A stretch of DNA of 64,000 bases from DUPQ01 sp041678685 (GTDB lineage: Bacteria; Bacillota; Clostridia; DUPQ01): positions 14,611 through 78,610 of the forward strand of contig JBAYNV010000001.1 in assembly GCA_041678685.1 (NCBI GenBank), in the 5' to 3' direction. Below are positions 26,957 to 35,863 of this stretch, piece after piece; the first letter of the stretch is position 1, and each line of letters opens with the position of its first letter. The notes beneath the pieces were generated by a model. It saw nothing but the letters and a program-made list of their open reading frames with translations, was not told the DNA's origin and ran no database searches. Both the position numbers and the translations under genes were made by a program.

Positions 26957-28516
26957 CTATGCAATTGTGAATCTGCTGACCATTTCTTTAAGCATCACGA
27001 CCTGTGAGTTCAACTCTTCGCTTGCTGCAGCGCTTTCTTCTGCGGTAGCGGAGTTGCTTTGGACAACGGCGGATATCTGATTTACCGCAGTGTTTAGCTG
27101 GTCGATCTCTGATGCCTGTAACTGTGATGATTCGGTGATCCCTTTTATGAGTTCGGATGATTTTGTTATGCTCTCCACTATCCTTTCAAGGACTTTTGCA
27201 GTTCCCTGAGCGGTTTTTGTCCCTATATTTACTTTCTGGATCGAGTCTTCTATAAGTACGGTGGTGTCTTTCGCGGCATTCGCGCTTCTTGCCGCAAGCT
27301 TTCTGACCTCCTCGGCAACTACGGCAAAACCTTTTCCGTATTGCCCTGCATGTGCCGCTTCAACAGCCGCATTGAGCGCCAGAAGATTTGTCTGGAATGC
27401 TATATCATCAATGACCTTAATGATCTTGGCAATATTCTTTGAAGAATCATTTATATCCTTCATGGATACAAGCATCCTTCCCATTTCATCATTTCCTCTT
27501 ATTGCATCATCGCCCATGGCAGATGAAATACTATTAGCTTCGTCAGCATTCTGAGCATTTACGCTTATCATATTCTTCATCTTGTTCACTGTCTCTGCGA
27601 TCTGTTCTGTTGCGCTTGCCTGTTCGGTGGAACCCTGAGACAGTTCCTGAGCTCCGTTTGATACCTGCGATGATCCGCTTGCAACCTGTTCTGTAGAATT
27701 ATTGATCTCAGACAAAGACTCCCTTAGATTCTGAGCTGTTTTATTGAATGCTCTTTGAAGATCACCCAGCTCATCTTTAGCATCGTTTTCACCGGACACT
27801 GTCAGATCGCCCTGGGTTAACTTATCAGCCATATCCTTCAGTTCATATACAGGTTTCTTGATCGTTTTAGATACAGATCTTGCATACACTATCAATAGAA
27901 CACATATAATAGCACCTGCCGCAACGAATATGTTTGTATTTGTATTTAATGAATTTCTTTCATTTTCCGTTTCATATATCGCATAATCATCAAGAAGCTG
28001 GCTGGCATAATCTATCCTCTCTCTTGCCTGATCGAAGTATCCCAGTGCTTCATTATAATCGCCTTTATCTGTAGATGGGTCATAGGCAGCGATCCATTTG
28101 TCAAAATAAATGTTGAATTCTTCGATCAGGGTTTTAAGGTTTTTACCTGATACCGGATGTATATATTGCTCGTATAAAGGTTTCTCGCTGTTGATATTGC
28201 TTACTATCGATGCGATCCTTTCGCCTGCCTGCCTGTAGTTTTCATCAAAACCTGCAATTAAACTGTCCTTTGCATCTTTGGATAATACCTTTTGTTCGAG
28301 CTGCAGCTCCTGCTCAGCCAGCAGGGCCTGATACAGATCCCTGTCTGCATTCAGCAGCAGTTCAGTATTCATATACAGCTGATCATACATAACTGAATAA
28401 GCTTTATCGTATATGGCAAAAGAATTGATTATTGAATAAACTATGACTGCCAGGAGAACCATCATCGCTGGGAAAACCATCATGAAAAGTTTCGCCTGTA
28501 TTTTTAAATTTTTCAT
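26957..28516 (-). CDS. Methyl-accepting chemotaxis protein (receptor 1)
   Basis: 519 residues. Membrane segments at about 12-36 and about 185-207 enclose a sensor domain of the four-helix type. A HAMP domain (about 208-262) follows, then the signalling domain with the conserved tip (NLLALNAAVEAAHAGQ; GFAVVAEEVRKLA). Ligand unknown. The ATG at 28516 has GGGGG upstream. A longer frame to 28531 lacks a ribosome site. Highly similar in the signalling part to receptor 2 next door. Confidence 0.93.
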   Translation of the reverse strand: MKNLKIQAKLFMMVFPAMMVLLAVIVYSIINSFAIYDKAYSVMYDQLYMNTELLLNADRDLYQALLAEQELQLEQKVLSKDAKDSLIAGFDENYRQAGERIASIVSNINSEKPLYEQYIHPVSGKNLKTLIEEFNIYFDKWIAAYDPSTDKGDYNEALGYFDQARERIDYASQLLDDYAIYETENERNSLNTNTNIFVAAGAIICVLLIVYARSVSKTIKKPVYELKDMADKLTQGDLTVSGENDAKDELGDLQRAFNKTAQNLRESLSEINNSTEQVASGSSQVSNGAQELSQGSTEQASATEQIAETVNKMKNMISVNAQNADEANSISSAMGDDAIRGNDEMGRMLVSMKDINDSSKNIAKIIKVIDDIAFQTNLLALNAAVEAAHAGQYGKGFAVVAEEVRKLAARSANAAKDTTVLIEDSIQKVNIGTKTAQGTAKVLERIVESITKSSELIKGITESSQLQASEIDQLNTAVNQISAVVQSNSATAEESAAASEELNSQVVMLKEMVSRFTIA

Positions 28517-28543
28517 TTTCCACCCCCACATGTTTCTTTATAT

Positions 28544-28570
28544 CTAAAAAGGGGAATATCCCCTTTTTAG
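28544..28570 (-). terminator. Perfect 11-bp palindromic terminator between the two receptors
   Basis: CTAAAAAGGGG (28544-28554), loop AATAT, CCCCTTTTTAG (28560-28570). It is symmetric, so T-runs follow the GGGG/CCCC core on both strands. The arm contains the stop codon of the upstream receptor gene. Within an apparent operon it probably attenuates expression of receptor 1, cheW, cheR, cheB, cheC and cheD. Confidence 0.75.
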
Positions 28571-30300
28571 TATTTGCCGAAATTGTCGTTACCTAAATCG
28601 ATAGCTGCAGGCGTTTTCTTCGTAACTTTTTTTATCGCAGACGGATCCTTTTTTATATCCTTGCTCACGCTGCTGTTTGCCAGTTTGAATCTGTTTACCA
28701 GTTCGGTAAGAAGGACGGCCTGAGATGAAAGTTCTTCGCTTGCTGCCGCACTTTCCTCCGCTGTAGCGGAATTGTTCTGTACGACTTTAGATACCTGGTT
28801 CAACCCTTCATTAAGCTGTTCGATAGCGGCAGCCTGTTCATTAGATGCGCCTGATATCTGTGAAACGATCTCTGTCGCTTTTTCCACCCCTTTGACTATA
28901 TCGTCAAGAGCTTTTGCTGTTTCCTGTGCGATCTTTGTTCCTGCATTGACTTTTTCCATGGAACCTTCGATAAGCGCTGTTGTTTCCTTTGCGGCATTCG
29001 CGCTTCTTGCAGCCAGATTCCTTACTTCTTCAGCAACAACGGCAAATCCTTTCCCATGCTGTCCGGCTCTTGCAGCTTCCACTGCTGCGTTAAGTGCCAG
29101 AAGGTTTGTCTGGAAAGCTATATCGTCTATTACTTTTATTATCTTCGAAATATTCTGCGATGAATCATTTATATCTTTCATTGATCCAAGCATGTTGAGC
29201 ATCTGCCCGTCACCCTTTGCGGCATTCTTTTTGACTTCAAGCGTCACTCTGTTTGCTTCATTCGCATTCTTTGCGTTATCTTTGGTCTGTTCAGCTATCT
29301 GAGTCACTGATGCAGAGATCTCCTCTATGGAGCTTGCCTGCTCGGTAGAACCCTGTGACAGCTGCTGAGCTCCGTCAGAAACCTGGGATGACCCTGTGGA
29401 AACCTGCTCTGCTGCATCATTTATATCCTTCATTGTGGCATTCAATGATTCAAGTATTTTTGCAAATGATTTCTGAAGATCACCTATTTCATCTTTTGTT
29501 TTGACTTCGATTTTATCATCAAGATGCCCATTTGCTATATTATTCGCATAACCTACTATCTGACCGATCGGTTTGCTTATCATCCGGCTGATCAGTATAC
29601 CTAAAATGATCGAAAGGACTATCGCAAGTGCAACTATAGATACAAGGAAGAGAGCCGACTTTTCCGCCGAAGCTTCAGCTGCTGCATATGTTTCATCAGC
29701 TATCTGCTTATTTGAATCAATGATCGTCTTCAGTGCTCCATCCAGTCCGAGGAAAGCTTCCCTTACGATAATGGACTGCTCATAAGCCTTCTGATCCAGA
29801 TCCGATACAGTGGTATCATCATAATCCGCCCCTTTTTGAATAAGCTCATCTTTATCTTTAGCTATTTCATAAAATTTTTCTGATTGTGTAATAAAGGCTG
29901 ATAAATAAGTCTGCGCATCTGTTAATGCCTTCGTCACTTCGGTAGAATACAACGCCATATCACTTTCAGAGTTACCTAAACTCATTGCTGTCTGCCATGC
30001 AGCATCAAGGTCTGCCATCGCCTCGTCTATATATTCATATTGCGAATCTCTCAACGATTGCGCTTTCATTTTATCAATGATAAGTCCTCTTTGCCCGACC
30101 ATGACCGCAGTTGCCTCTTCTCTTGTCAGTATCAGGTTTTCTACTTTTGGAAGAGTGACTGTGGCTATCTTTGTCTGGCTCTCTTTTATGCCTTCCATAC
30201 CCACATAACCCACAATGCCTACTGCGCCTGCTAACAGTGCTACCAGGACAAACGCTATTACCAGCTTCTTCCCCAACTTCATGTTAAAATACCACTTCAT
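28567..30300 (-). CDS. Methyl-accepting chemotaxis protein (receptor 2)
   Basis: 577 residues. Membrane segments at about 10-32 and about 213-235, with an extracytoplasmic four-helix-bundle sensor between them. A HAMP domain (about 236-290) follows, then the cytoplasmic signalling domain (NLLALNAAVEAARAGQ; GFAVVAEEVRNLA), and a Lys-rich flexible C-terminal tail of about 40 residues ending NFGKY. No canonical NWETF-type CheR-binding pentapeptide is seen. AAGGAGG precedes the start. Confidence 0.94.
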   Translation of the reverse strand: MKWYFNMKLGKKLVIAFVLVALLAGAVGIVGYVGMEGIKESQTKIATVTLPKVENLILTREEATAVMVGQRGLIIDKMKAQSLRDSQYEYIDEAMADLDAAWQTAMSLGNSESDMALYSTEVTKALTDAQTYLSAFITQSEKFYEIAKDKDELIQKGADYDDTTVSDLDQKAYEQSIIVREAFLGLDGALKTIIDSNKQIADETYAAAEASAEKSALFLVSIVALAIVLSIILGILISRMISKPIGQIVGYANNIANGHLDDKIEVKTKDEIGDLQKSFAKILESLNATMKDINDAAEQVSTGSSQVSDGAQQLSQGSTEQASSIEEISASVTQIAEQTKDNAKNANEANRVTLEVKKNAAKGDGQMLNMLGSMKDINDSSQNISKIIKVIDDIAFQTNLLALNAAVEAARAGQHGKGFAVVAEEVRNLAARSANAAKETTALIEGSMEKVNAGTKIAQETAKALDDIVKGVEKATEIVSQISGASNEQAAAIEQLNEGLNQVSKVVQNNSATAEESAAASEELSSQAVLLTELVNRFKLANSSVSKDIKKDPSAIKKVTKKTPAAIDLGNDNFGKY

Positions 30301-30336
30301 AATTTCCTCCTTATATATTATTACTGAAATTTATTC

Positions 30337-30825
30337 TTACAAACCGGCTATCTGATCTGCACCGCTTAGGATCATCCTGCAATCCAGGAGCAGCTTTATC
30401 CCATTAGGCGTCTTACCTATATTCTGGATATAATTATTCTGGCAGCACTCTTTGTATTCCGGCGGTGCAACAACATCATCACCGCTGATGGTTATTACTT
30501 CAGTGACATTATCCACGATAAAACCTGCCGTTATATCCTCGACATTAACAACTATTATGCAGGTCCTGTCATCATAATCCACGGCTTCCTTCTTGAATTT
30601 CAGCCTGATATCTATCACCGGGATTATTTTTCCTCTGAGGTTTATTATCCCTTTGACATAATCAGGGACTTCGGGAATTACCGTGACAGGCAGTATCCCT
30701 ATTATCTCCGTCACATACTTGATCTCTACCCCAAAGGATTCATTGCCTATACTGAAGGTGAGATATCTGTCCTTCTGAGTATCTTCCTCCTGCTGTGCCA
30801 GGTTTTTGTCATTGTCAGTATCCAT
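30337..30825 (-). CDS. cheW: Chemotaxis coupling protein CheW (copy 2)
   Basis: 162 residues, a single CheW domain (YLTFSIGNESFGVEIKYVTEIIG; VKGIINLRGKIIPVIDIRLKF). It follows cheA by 13 bases, the usual place for the main scaffold CheW. Paralogue of the CheW at 26417-26944. Confidence 0.94.
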   Translation of the reverse strand: MDTDNDKNLAQQEEDTQKDRYLTFSIGNESFGVEIKYVTEIIGILPVTVIPEVPDYVKGIINLRGKIIPVIDIRLKFKKEAVDYDDRTCIIVVNVEDITAGFIVDNVTEVITISGDDVVAPPEYKECCQNNYIQNIGKTPNGIKLLLDCRMILSGADQIAGL

Positions 30826-30838
30826 ATCCGCTCTCCTT

Positions 30839-32857
30839 CTATTTGATTATCTGGCTGAAAAGCCCGGTTACATCCAAAATTATGCTTATATTTGCATCGT
30901 CAAGGATCGCGCATCCCGCAATGCCTGTATTCGCATTCTCGCATTTACCTATGAACGCAGGTATGGGTTTTACCACGATCTGCTGTTCTCCTATTATCGT
31001 GTCTGCAAATATGCAGAATGCATTATCCTCAGATTCGACCATCACAAGGATCCCTTCAGTAAGATCCGTTATTTCACTTTCCAATACAAAATGCCTGTGC
31101 AGTCTGACTACCGGATATGCTTTTCCTCGTATCATAACCATTTCCCTATCAGAAGTATCTTTAACTATATCTTCTTTTTTGATCTTCATTGATTCTTTAA
31201 TTGAGGTTATAGGTATCGTAAAAATCGATTTTCCTACAGACACTTTCATTCCGTTTATTATAGCGAGGGTCAGAGGTATCCTCATATTGATGGTCGTACC
31301 TTCACCAAATATACTTTCGATGGAAATATTACCTCCAAGTTTTTCAATGGTCTTTTTTACAACATCAAGCCCGACGCCCCTGCCTGAGTATTCGGTTACC
31401 TCAGTATTGGTCGAAAAGCCTGCAATAAGAATAAGGGAGAATATTTCTTTATCGGTCATTTCATCTTCCGCTTTTACTGTAAAACCGCGATCTTTTGCTT
31501 TTTCGTATATCCTGTGTCTGTCCAGGCCTTTACCGTCGTCGCTGATCCTGATGGTTATCTCGCTTCCGTTATTCCTGGCATCAAGAATGACTTTGCCCTT
31601 TTCCGGTTTATTTGCTTTTTTTCTTGTTTCCGGATCTTCGATCCCATGATCCATACAATTTCTTACAAGGTGTATCAGCGGATCACCCAGACTGTCTATT
31701 ATGCTTTTATCGACTTCAGTCTCTTCCCCATAAATATAAAGCTCAACATCCTTACCAAGCTTTTTGTTCATGTCTCTGACGATCCGATGCATCTTGTGAA
31801 ATGTCGCCGCTATAGGTATCATCCTTATGGACATCACTACATCCTGCAATTCATTATTCAGTTTCTTGAGCTGGGCCGCTGACTTCTGGAAATTATCCAG
31901 CTGTAGTCCTTTAAGATCAGGATTATTTATGACCATGGCTTCAGTAATGACTATTTCTCCTACAAGATCCATAAGCCTGTCCATTTTTTCTATATTTACG
32001 CTTATGATGCCTTTTTTCTGTTGCACGCCGTTTTGACTGTCAATGTTTTTTGCTTCCGTCGATGCGCCTTCTTTGGACGGACCGGACTTCCCGGCGTCAT
32101 TATCTGAAATAACTGCAAGCCTGATATCTGTAACAAACAAAGATTCTTTCAGGACTTTTTCGATCTCCTCCTGATGATGTTCAGAATTGAATCTGATAAT
32201 GAATCCGTTTTTTGCGATAATGTCAGATGCTTCATCATTATCCATAAGTTCTTCCGGGATATGCGCGATCGAACTGCAGTAATCAGTTATATTTCTCACA
32301 ACAGTATATGCTCTGATATTGAGCATGCCGCAATCATTATCAAAAGTAACTTTTGCTTCATATAATGTCCCTTTGCGGTCATCCGTAATGGCCTGCTGTA
32401 AATCCGTTGCAGCTATTTTGTCTTTAGCTTTCGCAGTGTCTTTCCCCGGATCTTTAAGTTTGGCGATAAGGACGGTTATCTTCTTTTCCAGATCACTTGC
32501 ATCGCCATCCGGTGTCTTTCCCTCTTCAAGCTTCTTTATTTCAGTCCTTATGAAATCAATCGTCATAAAACCAAGTTGGGTTATTTCGTCATTATTTATA
32601 CCGGTCAGATCATTCTCCCTTATATAATAGAAAAGATCCTCGATTTTATGAGTAAGAACACTGATGCCTTCAAGCTGCATCATGGCAGATGAACCCTTTG
32701 TCGTATGCATTATCCTGAATATTTCATCGATATTCTCTTTTGTCATCTGCTTTGAGCTTTCAATGTTAAGCAGTTGCTCTTCTAACTGTTCCATAAGCTC
32801 ATAAGTCTCAAAAAGGAATACTTCCAGCATGTGTTCATTGAATATATTACTCGTCAT
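30839..32857 (-). CDS. cheA: Chemotaxis histidine kinase CheA
   Basis: 672 residues. P1 domain with phospho-acceptor His51 (MHTTKGSS). A P2 CheY/CheB-docking domain (about 170-260). P3 dimerisation helices (about 290-350). P4 ATPase domain with N-box HLVRNCMDHGIE and GRGVGLDVV. C-terminal P5 CheW-like domain. First gene of the chemotaxis operon, preceded by the sigma-28 promoter at 32928-32954. Confidence 0.97.
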   Translation of the reverse strand: MTSNIFNEHMLEVFLFETYELMEQLEEQLLNIESSKQMTKENIDEIFRIMHTTKGSSAMMQLEGISVLTHKIEDLFYYIRENDLTGINNDEITQLGFMTIDFIRTEIKKLEEGKTPDGDASDLEKKITVLIAKLKDPGKDTAKAKDKIAATDLQQAITDDRKGTLYEAKVTFDNDCGMLNIRAYTVVRNITDYCSSIAHIPEELMDNDEASDIIAKNGFIIRFNSEHHQEEIEKVLKESLFVTDIRLAVISDNDAGKSGPSKEGASTEAKNIDSQNGVQQKKGIISVNIEKMDRLMDLVGEIVITEAMVINNPDLKGLQLDNFQKSAAQLKKLNNELQDVVMSIRMIPIAATFHKMHRIVRDMNKKLGKDVELYIYGEETEVDKSIIDSLGDPLIHLVRNCMDHGIEDPETRKKANKPEKGKVILDARNNGSEITIRISDDGKGLDRHRIYEKAKDRGFTVKAEDEMTDKEIFSLILIAGFSTNTEVTEYSGRGVGLDVVKKTIEKLGGNISIESIFGEGTTINMRIPLTLAIINGMKVSVGKSIFTIPITSIKESMKIKKEDIVKDTSDREMVMIRGKAYPVVRLHRHFVLESEITDLTEGILVMVESEDNAFCIFADTIIGEQQIVVKPIPAFIGKCENANTGIAGCAILDDANISIILDVTGLFSQIIK

Positions 32858-32927
32858 ATTACCCCCAATTATCCGAAAAACTTATACCTGCTACATCATA
32901 AATACATGAAAACTTCTTACAACAGAT

Positions 32928-32954
32928 ATATCGGAGCAAACATTGATTTCTTTA
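32928..32954 (-). promoter_or_regulatory. Sigma-28 (SigD) promoter of the chemotaxis operon
   Basis: Minus strand TAAA (32954-32951), exactly 15 bases, TCCGATAT (32935-32928), 71 bases before cheA. Only the first base of the -10 departs from the GCCGATAT consensus. The same TCCGAT variant occurs before flagellin. Confidence 0.8.
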
Positions 32955-33029
32955 ACTTTGGGAGCTTTATATTTTTTTAACCGCGTATATAAAATAGTTA
33001 AAATATTCTAGAGCACCATCGATCCTGAC

Positions 33030-33070
33030 AAAAAAAAGAAACGCTGCCGGATATGATAAGTGCGTTTCTT
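33030..33070 (-). terminator. Terminator after fliS
   Basis: AAGAAACGC (33036-33044) pairs with GCGTTTCTT (33062-33070). On the minus strand the stem is followed by a run of eight or more T residues. It separates the filament genes from the cheA promoter. Confidence 0.85.
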
Positions 33071-33099
33071 TATGTCATATTTATATGCTATGTTAAAGT

Positions 33100-33492
33100 T
33101 CACACGGCCTTGCTTTTCAGTTTTCTGTTTGTTTCCGTCACTTCCATCCATAAACTGCGGAATTGCATCACAAAATCCAAAGCTACATCAAGTTTTCCGA
33201 TATCTTTTTTCATATTAGCCAAAGTAAGCTGATATATTACGAACTCATACATATCATCAAGCTGCTTGGATATGGGATAACCTTTATCAAGTGAGGACCG
33301 CAGGTAGTAAAGTATGTCCTCGGCTTTCTGTATATAAGAGTTGGTTTTTTCCATATTCTTTTTATTCAGACAGCACTTGGCCAATTCAATATCACCTATG
33401 CATTTGTTGTACAGAAGCAATATCAACCCTTCAGGGGTAGACTGCAATATATTGTTATCCGCGTATTCCTTTAGAATATTTTCCTGTTTCAT
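33100..33492 (-). CDS. fliS: Flagellin export chaperone FliS
   Basis: 130 residues, helical, with the FliS signature (LQSTPEGLILLLYNKCIGDI; IYQLTLANMKKD). It binds the C-terminus of flagellin and prevents premature polymerisation. One base after fliD. No fliT-like gene follows. Confidence 0.93.
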   Translation of the reverse strand: MKQENILKEYADNNILQSTPEGLILLLYNKCIGDIELAKCCLNKKNMEKTNSYIQKAEDILYYLRSSLDKGYPISKQLDDMYEFVIYQLTLANMKKDIGKLDVALDFVMQFRSLWMEVTETNRKLKSKAV

Positions 33493-33493
33493 G

Positions 33494-35383
33494 TTACTGC
33501 TCCATCATTGACGTGACATAACTGCTTTGAGTATTCATTTTCTGTATCGCTATCTCCAGATCCGTGAACCGCGACCAGTACTGTTTTTCCTTGTCATCCA
33601 TGTCATCATTCGCTTCTTCTAGTTTTGCCTTGATATCATTTATCCTCTTAGTCAGCATATTCGTATCGTCGGATGCATCATCGGTAACACCCGCTTTTTC
33701 GATCAGAAATCCTTTATTACCGTTTTTATCTCTGGAAACCGTGATATATTTCTTAATAATATCGTTCACTCTCTGGGCAAATCCATTTTCATCGAACCGC
33801 TTTGCTGCATCTGTAGCGCTCAAATCTCGGGTATATTCCACAGTTGACTGTCTGGTGAACATATCCACTACTTCTTCAAATTTGCCTTCTATGGCACCTT
33901 TCAGAACTGTTTCGTCGATACTGATCCTGCCATTATTGGTATAGTCGGAAGTGTTTATCCCGATACTGCCGAAAGTCATATTCAGGTTTTCCACTGCGCT
34001 TGTAAAAGCTGTCCTAAATTCACTGAGCATATTGAACAGCAGGCTGTCGGATTTCAATATCCCCTCTTTTGCGGTAGCTTCCCATTCTGCGATCTGCTTT
34101 TCAGTCATATCACCCTTCTGCTCGTCGCTCAAAGGCTCGTAATCATAATCCCTTGTCTGCAGGACATGAGTCGTAAGCTCTGAAACAACACTGTTATATT
34201 CATCAATAAACGACTTTATGGAATCATATATACCGTCCACATTATTTTCCACACCAAACTCTATGGCCTGCACCGTTTCTTTCTTCAGTGTGTATGTGAT
34301 ATTGTCAATCGTAAATGTATTTGAACTTCTTGTTATGATGCTGGTTTTGTCCTCATCATTAAGATAAAACATTGCATCCTGGCCATTCTTTGTTAAGCCG
34401 CCTGTAATGCCAAGGAGACTGTCTTCGCCAAAAAAGCTACCGGTCAGGTTCTCTATGTCTATATATGAATTACTTCCGGTTTTTGCAGACGTTACGGTCA
34501 TTTTATCCGTTATGCTGTTGTATGTCATTTTAACTTTTGCCGCTGATTCATTTATAGTATTCATTATTGTTTCAATGCTGTCGCTGCCGGAAAAATTAAA
34601 TTCTGTCCCGTTTATTTTGAATGACATATCCTCGTTAGATCCGAAATTCTCATACATGGAACCCTTCAGATTAAGAATGCTCATATCACCGGACCGTAAC
34701 CCCAGGTAATCCAGTTTGATGACCGATTCACTACTGTCAAGTATCTGAAAAGTACTATTATCTGCCATAAGCTGTATTTCATTGTTCAGGTCCAGACTGG
34801 CTGTTACTCTTCCGGATCCCAGTTCAGCATCCAGTTTAGCCTGCAGATCCGATATGAATACGGCTCTGTCGGTGTAATTCTGATCAAAACTGATTTCATA
34901 CTGCTCTCCGTCGAGTCTGGCATAAAAAGACATACCGCTTATATCTATAGTGGGAAGCAAAGACAGATCATCACTTCCCGAAATACCGTTTTTAACGGCT
35001 GTGTTACTGGTGACATTTGATGCTTTTGCAGTCTGAAGTATTTCATTTATCGTATATGCACCTGCTGCCGCATCACCGTTGGCCATTGCTGTAACATATG
35101 CGTTTGAGACCATATCTACTGTCTTTAAATTGGTAGTGGAAAGTATATTTTGCGAATTATCGGAAAGATTGAACTGAGATTTTGTAAAATCCGATAATGT
35201 CTGTATCACACCTCTGTAAGCATCCTGCTGCCACGTCGCATAAGTCAGTTCCTGTTCGATCTTGATGACCTTCTGTCTTTCAGCTTTCATCAGGTTCTCG
35301 ATCATATCCTCAGTATCAAGACCTGATGCCAGTCCTGAGATCCTGCTTGACGAATATTCTAAAGTCGATACTTCTTCTGACAT
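33494..35383 (-). CDS. fliD: Flagellar filament cap FliD
   Basis: 629 residues. The N-terminal FliD domain has the expected start (SRISGLASGLDTEDMIENLMKAERQK). The middle holds variable exposed domains and the C-terminal coiled coil is FliD_C-like (KRINDIKAKLEEANDDMDDKEKQYWSRFTDLEIAIQKMNTQSSYV, in part). It caps the filament and assists flagellin insertion. At the upper end of the usual range, suggesting an enlarged surface domain. Confidence 0.94.
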   Translation of the reverse strand: MSEEVSTLEYSSSRISGLASGLDTEDMIENLMKAERQKVIKIEQELTYATWQQDAYRGVIQTLSDFTKSQFNLSDNSQNILSTTNLKTVDMVSNAYVTAMANGDAAAGAYTINEILQTAKASNVTSNTAVKNGISGSDDLSLLPTIDISGMSFYARLDGEQYEISFDQNYTDRAVFISDLQAKLDAELGSGRVTASLDLNNEIQLMADNSTFQILDSSESVIKLDYLGLRSGDMSILNLKGSMYENFGSNEDMSFKINGTEFNFSGSDSIETIMNTINESAAKVKMTYNSITDKMTVTSAKTGSNSYIDIENLTGSFFGEDSLLGITGGLTKNGQDAMFYLNDEDKTSIITRSSNTFTIDNITYTLKKETVQAIEFGVENNVDGIYDSIKSFIDEYNSVVSELTTHVLQTRDYDYEPLSDEQKGDMTEKQIAEWEATAKEGILKSDSLLFNMLSEFRTAFTSAVENLNMTFGSIGINTSDYTNNGRISIDETVLKGAIEGKFEEVVDMFTRQSTVEYTRDLSATDAAKRFDENGFAQRVNDIIKKYITVSRDKNGNKGFLIEKAGVTDDASDDTNMLTKRINDIKAKLEEANDDMDDKEKQYWSRFTDLEIAIQKMNTQSSYVTSMMEQ

Positions 35384-35396
35384 ATTATCACCTCGA

Positions 35397-35777
35397 TTAG
35401 ACTTCCCTGTTTGCTATAAGACCGAATTTTTCTGATACTGCTACGGACAGATCTATAAGCTTTGTTGACGGGATCTCTTTTATTATCTCATTCGTACGGA
35501 TATCTATAACCCGGAAGATCACGGAATTAGTTTCCTTATAGATACTGTACTCCACGCGCTTTTCATCTTTTATCAGCAGATTATTAAGTTCTTCAACCTG
35601 TTTGTCAAGCTGTATCTTGTTATCGCATGTCTGGATATCTTCTTCCGGCTCGCTATCTGATATCCCGTTAATATTATCCTTTGTCTGCTTGTCTGCCGGC
35701 GGTTCTTTCACTGCCTGGCTTTCGACTGATACTGCTGCTGTAACGCCGGTTATTGAATCAATGTATGAATCATTCAT
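35397..35777 (-). CDS. flaG: FlaG family protein
   Basis: 126 residues. An acidic disordered first half is followed by the conserved FlaG domain (VEYSIYKETNSVIFRVIDIRTNEIIKEIP). It is linked to filament length in other bacteria. The start at 35777 has AGAGGTG upstream; an earlier in-frame ATG at 35813 is poor. It sits behind the flagellin terminator, so expression may depend on read-through from the flagellin promoter. Confidence 0.88.
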   Translation of the reverse strand: MNDSYIDSITGVTAAVSVESQAVKEPPADKQTKDNINGISDSEPEEDIQTCDNKIQLDKQVEELNNLLIKDEKRVEYSIYKETNSVIFRVIDIRTNEIIKEIPSTKLIDLSVAVSEKFGLIANREV

Positions 35778-35820
35778 ATTACACCTCTGATTTCCTCCAT
35801 ATCGATGTATCAACAGTTAA

Positions 35821-35853
35821 AAATACCCGCCGTTTTTAAGCGGCGGGTTTTTT
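35821..35853 (-). terminator. GC-rich flagellin terminator
   Basis: CCCGCCG (35826-35832), loop of 8, CGGCGGG (35841-35847), with TATTTTT on the minus-strand exit side and TTTTTT on the other. Placed 11 bases after the flagellin stop. The strong stem should also stabilise the flagellin mRNA 3' end. Confidence 0.9.
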
Positions 35854-35863
35854 AGTGATCTGA

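Noticed and set aside
30795..31649. 284-codon plus-strand frame opposite cheA
   Set aside because: Antisense shadow of a well-supported kinase gene.
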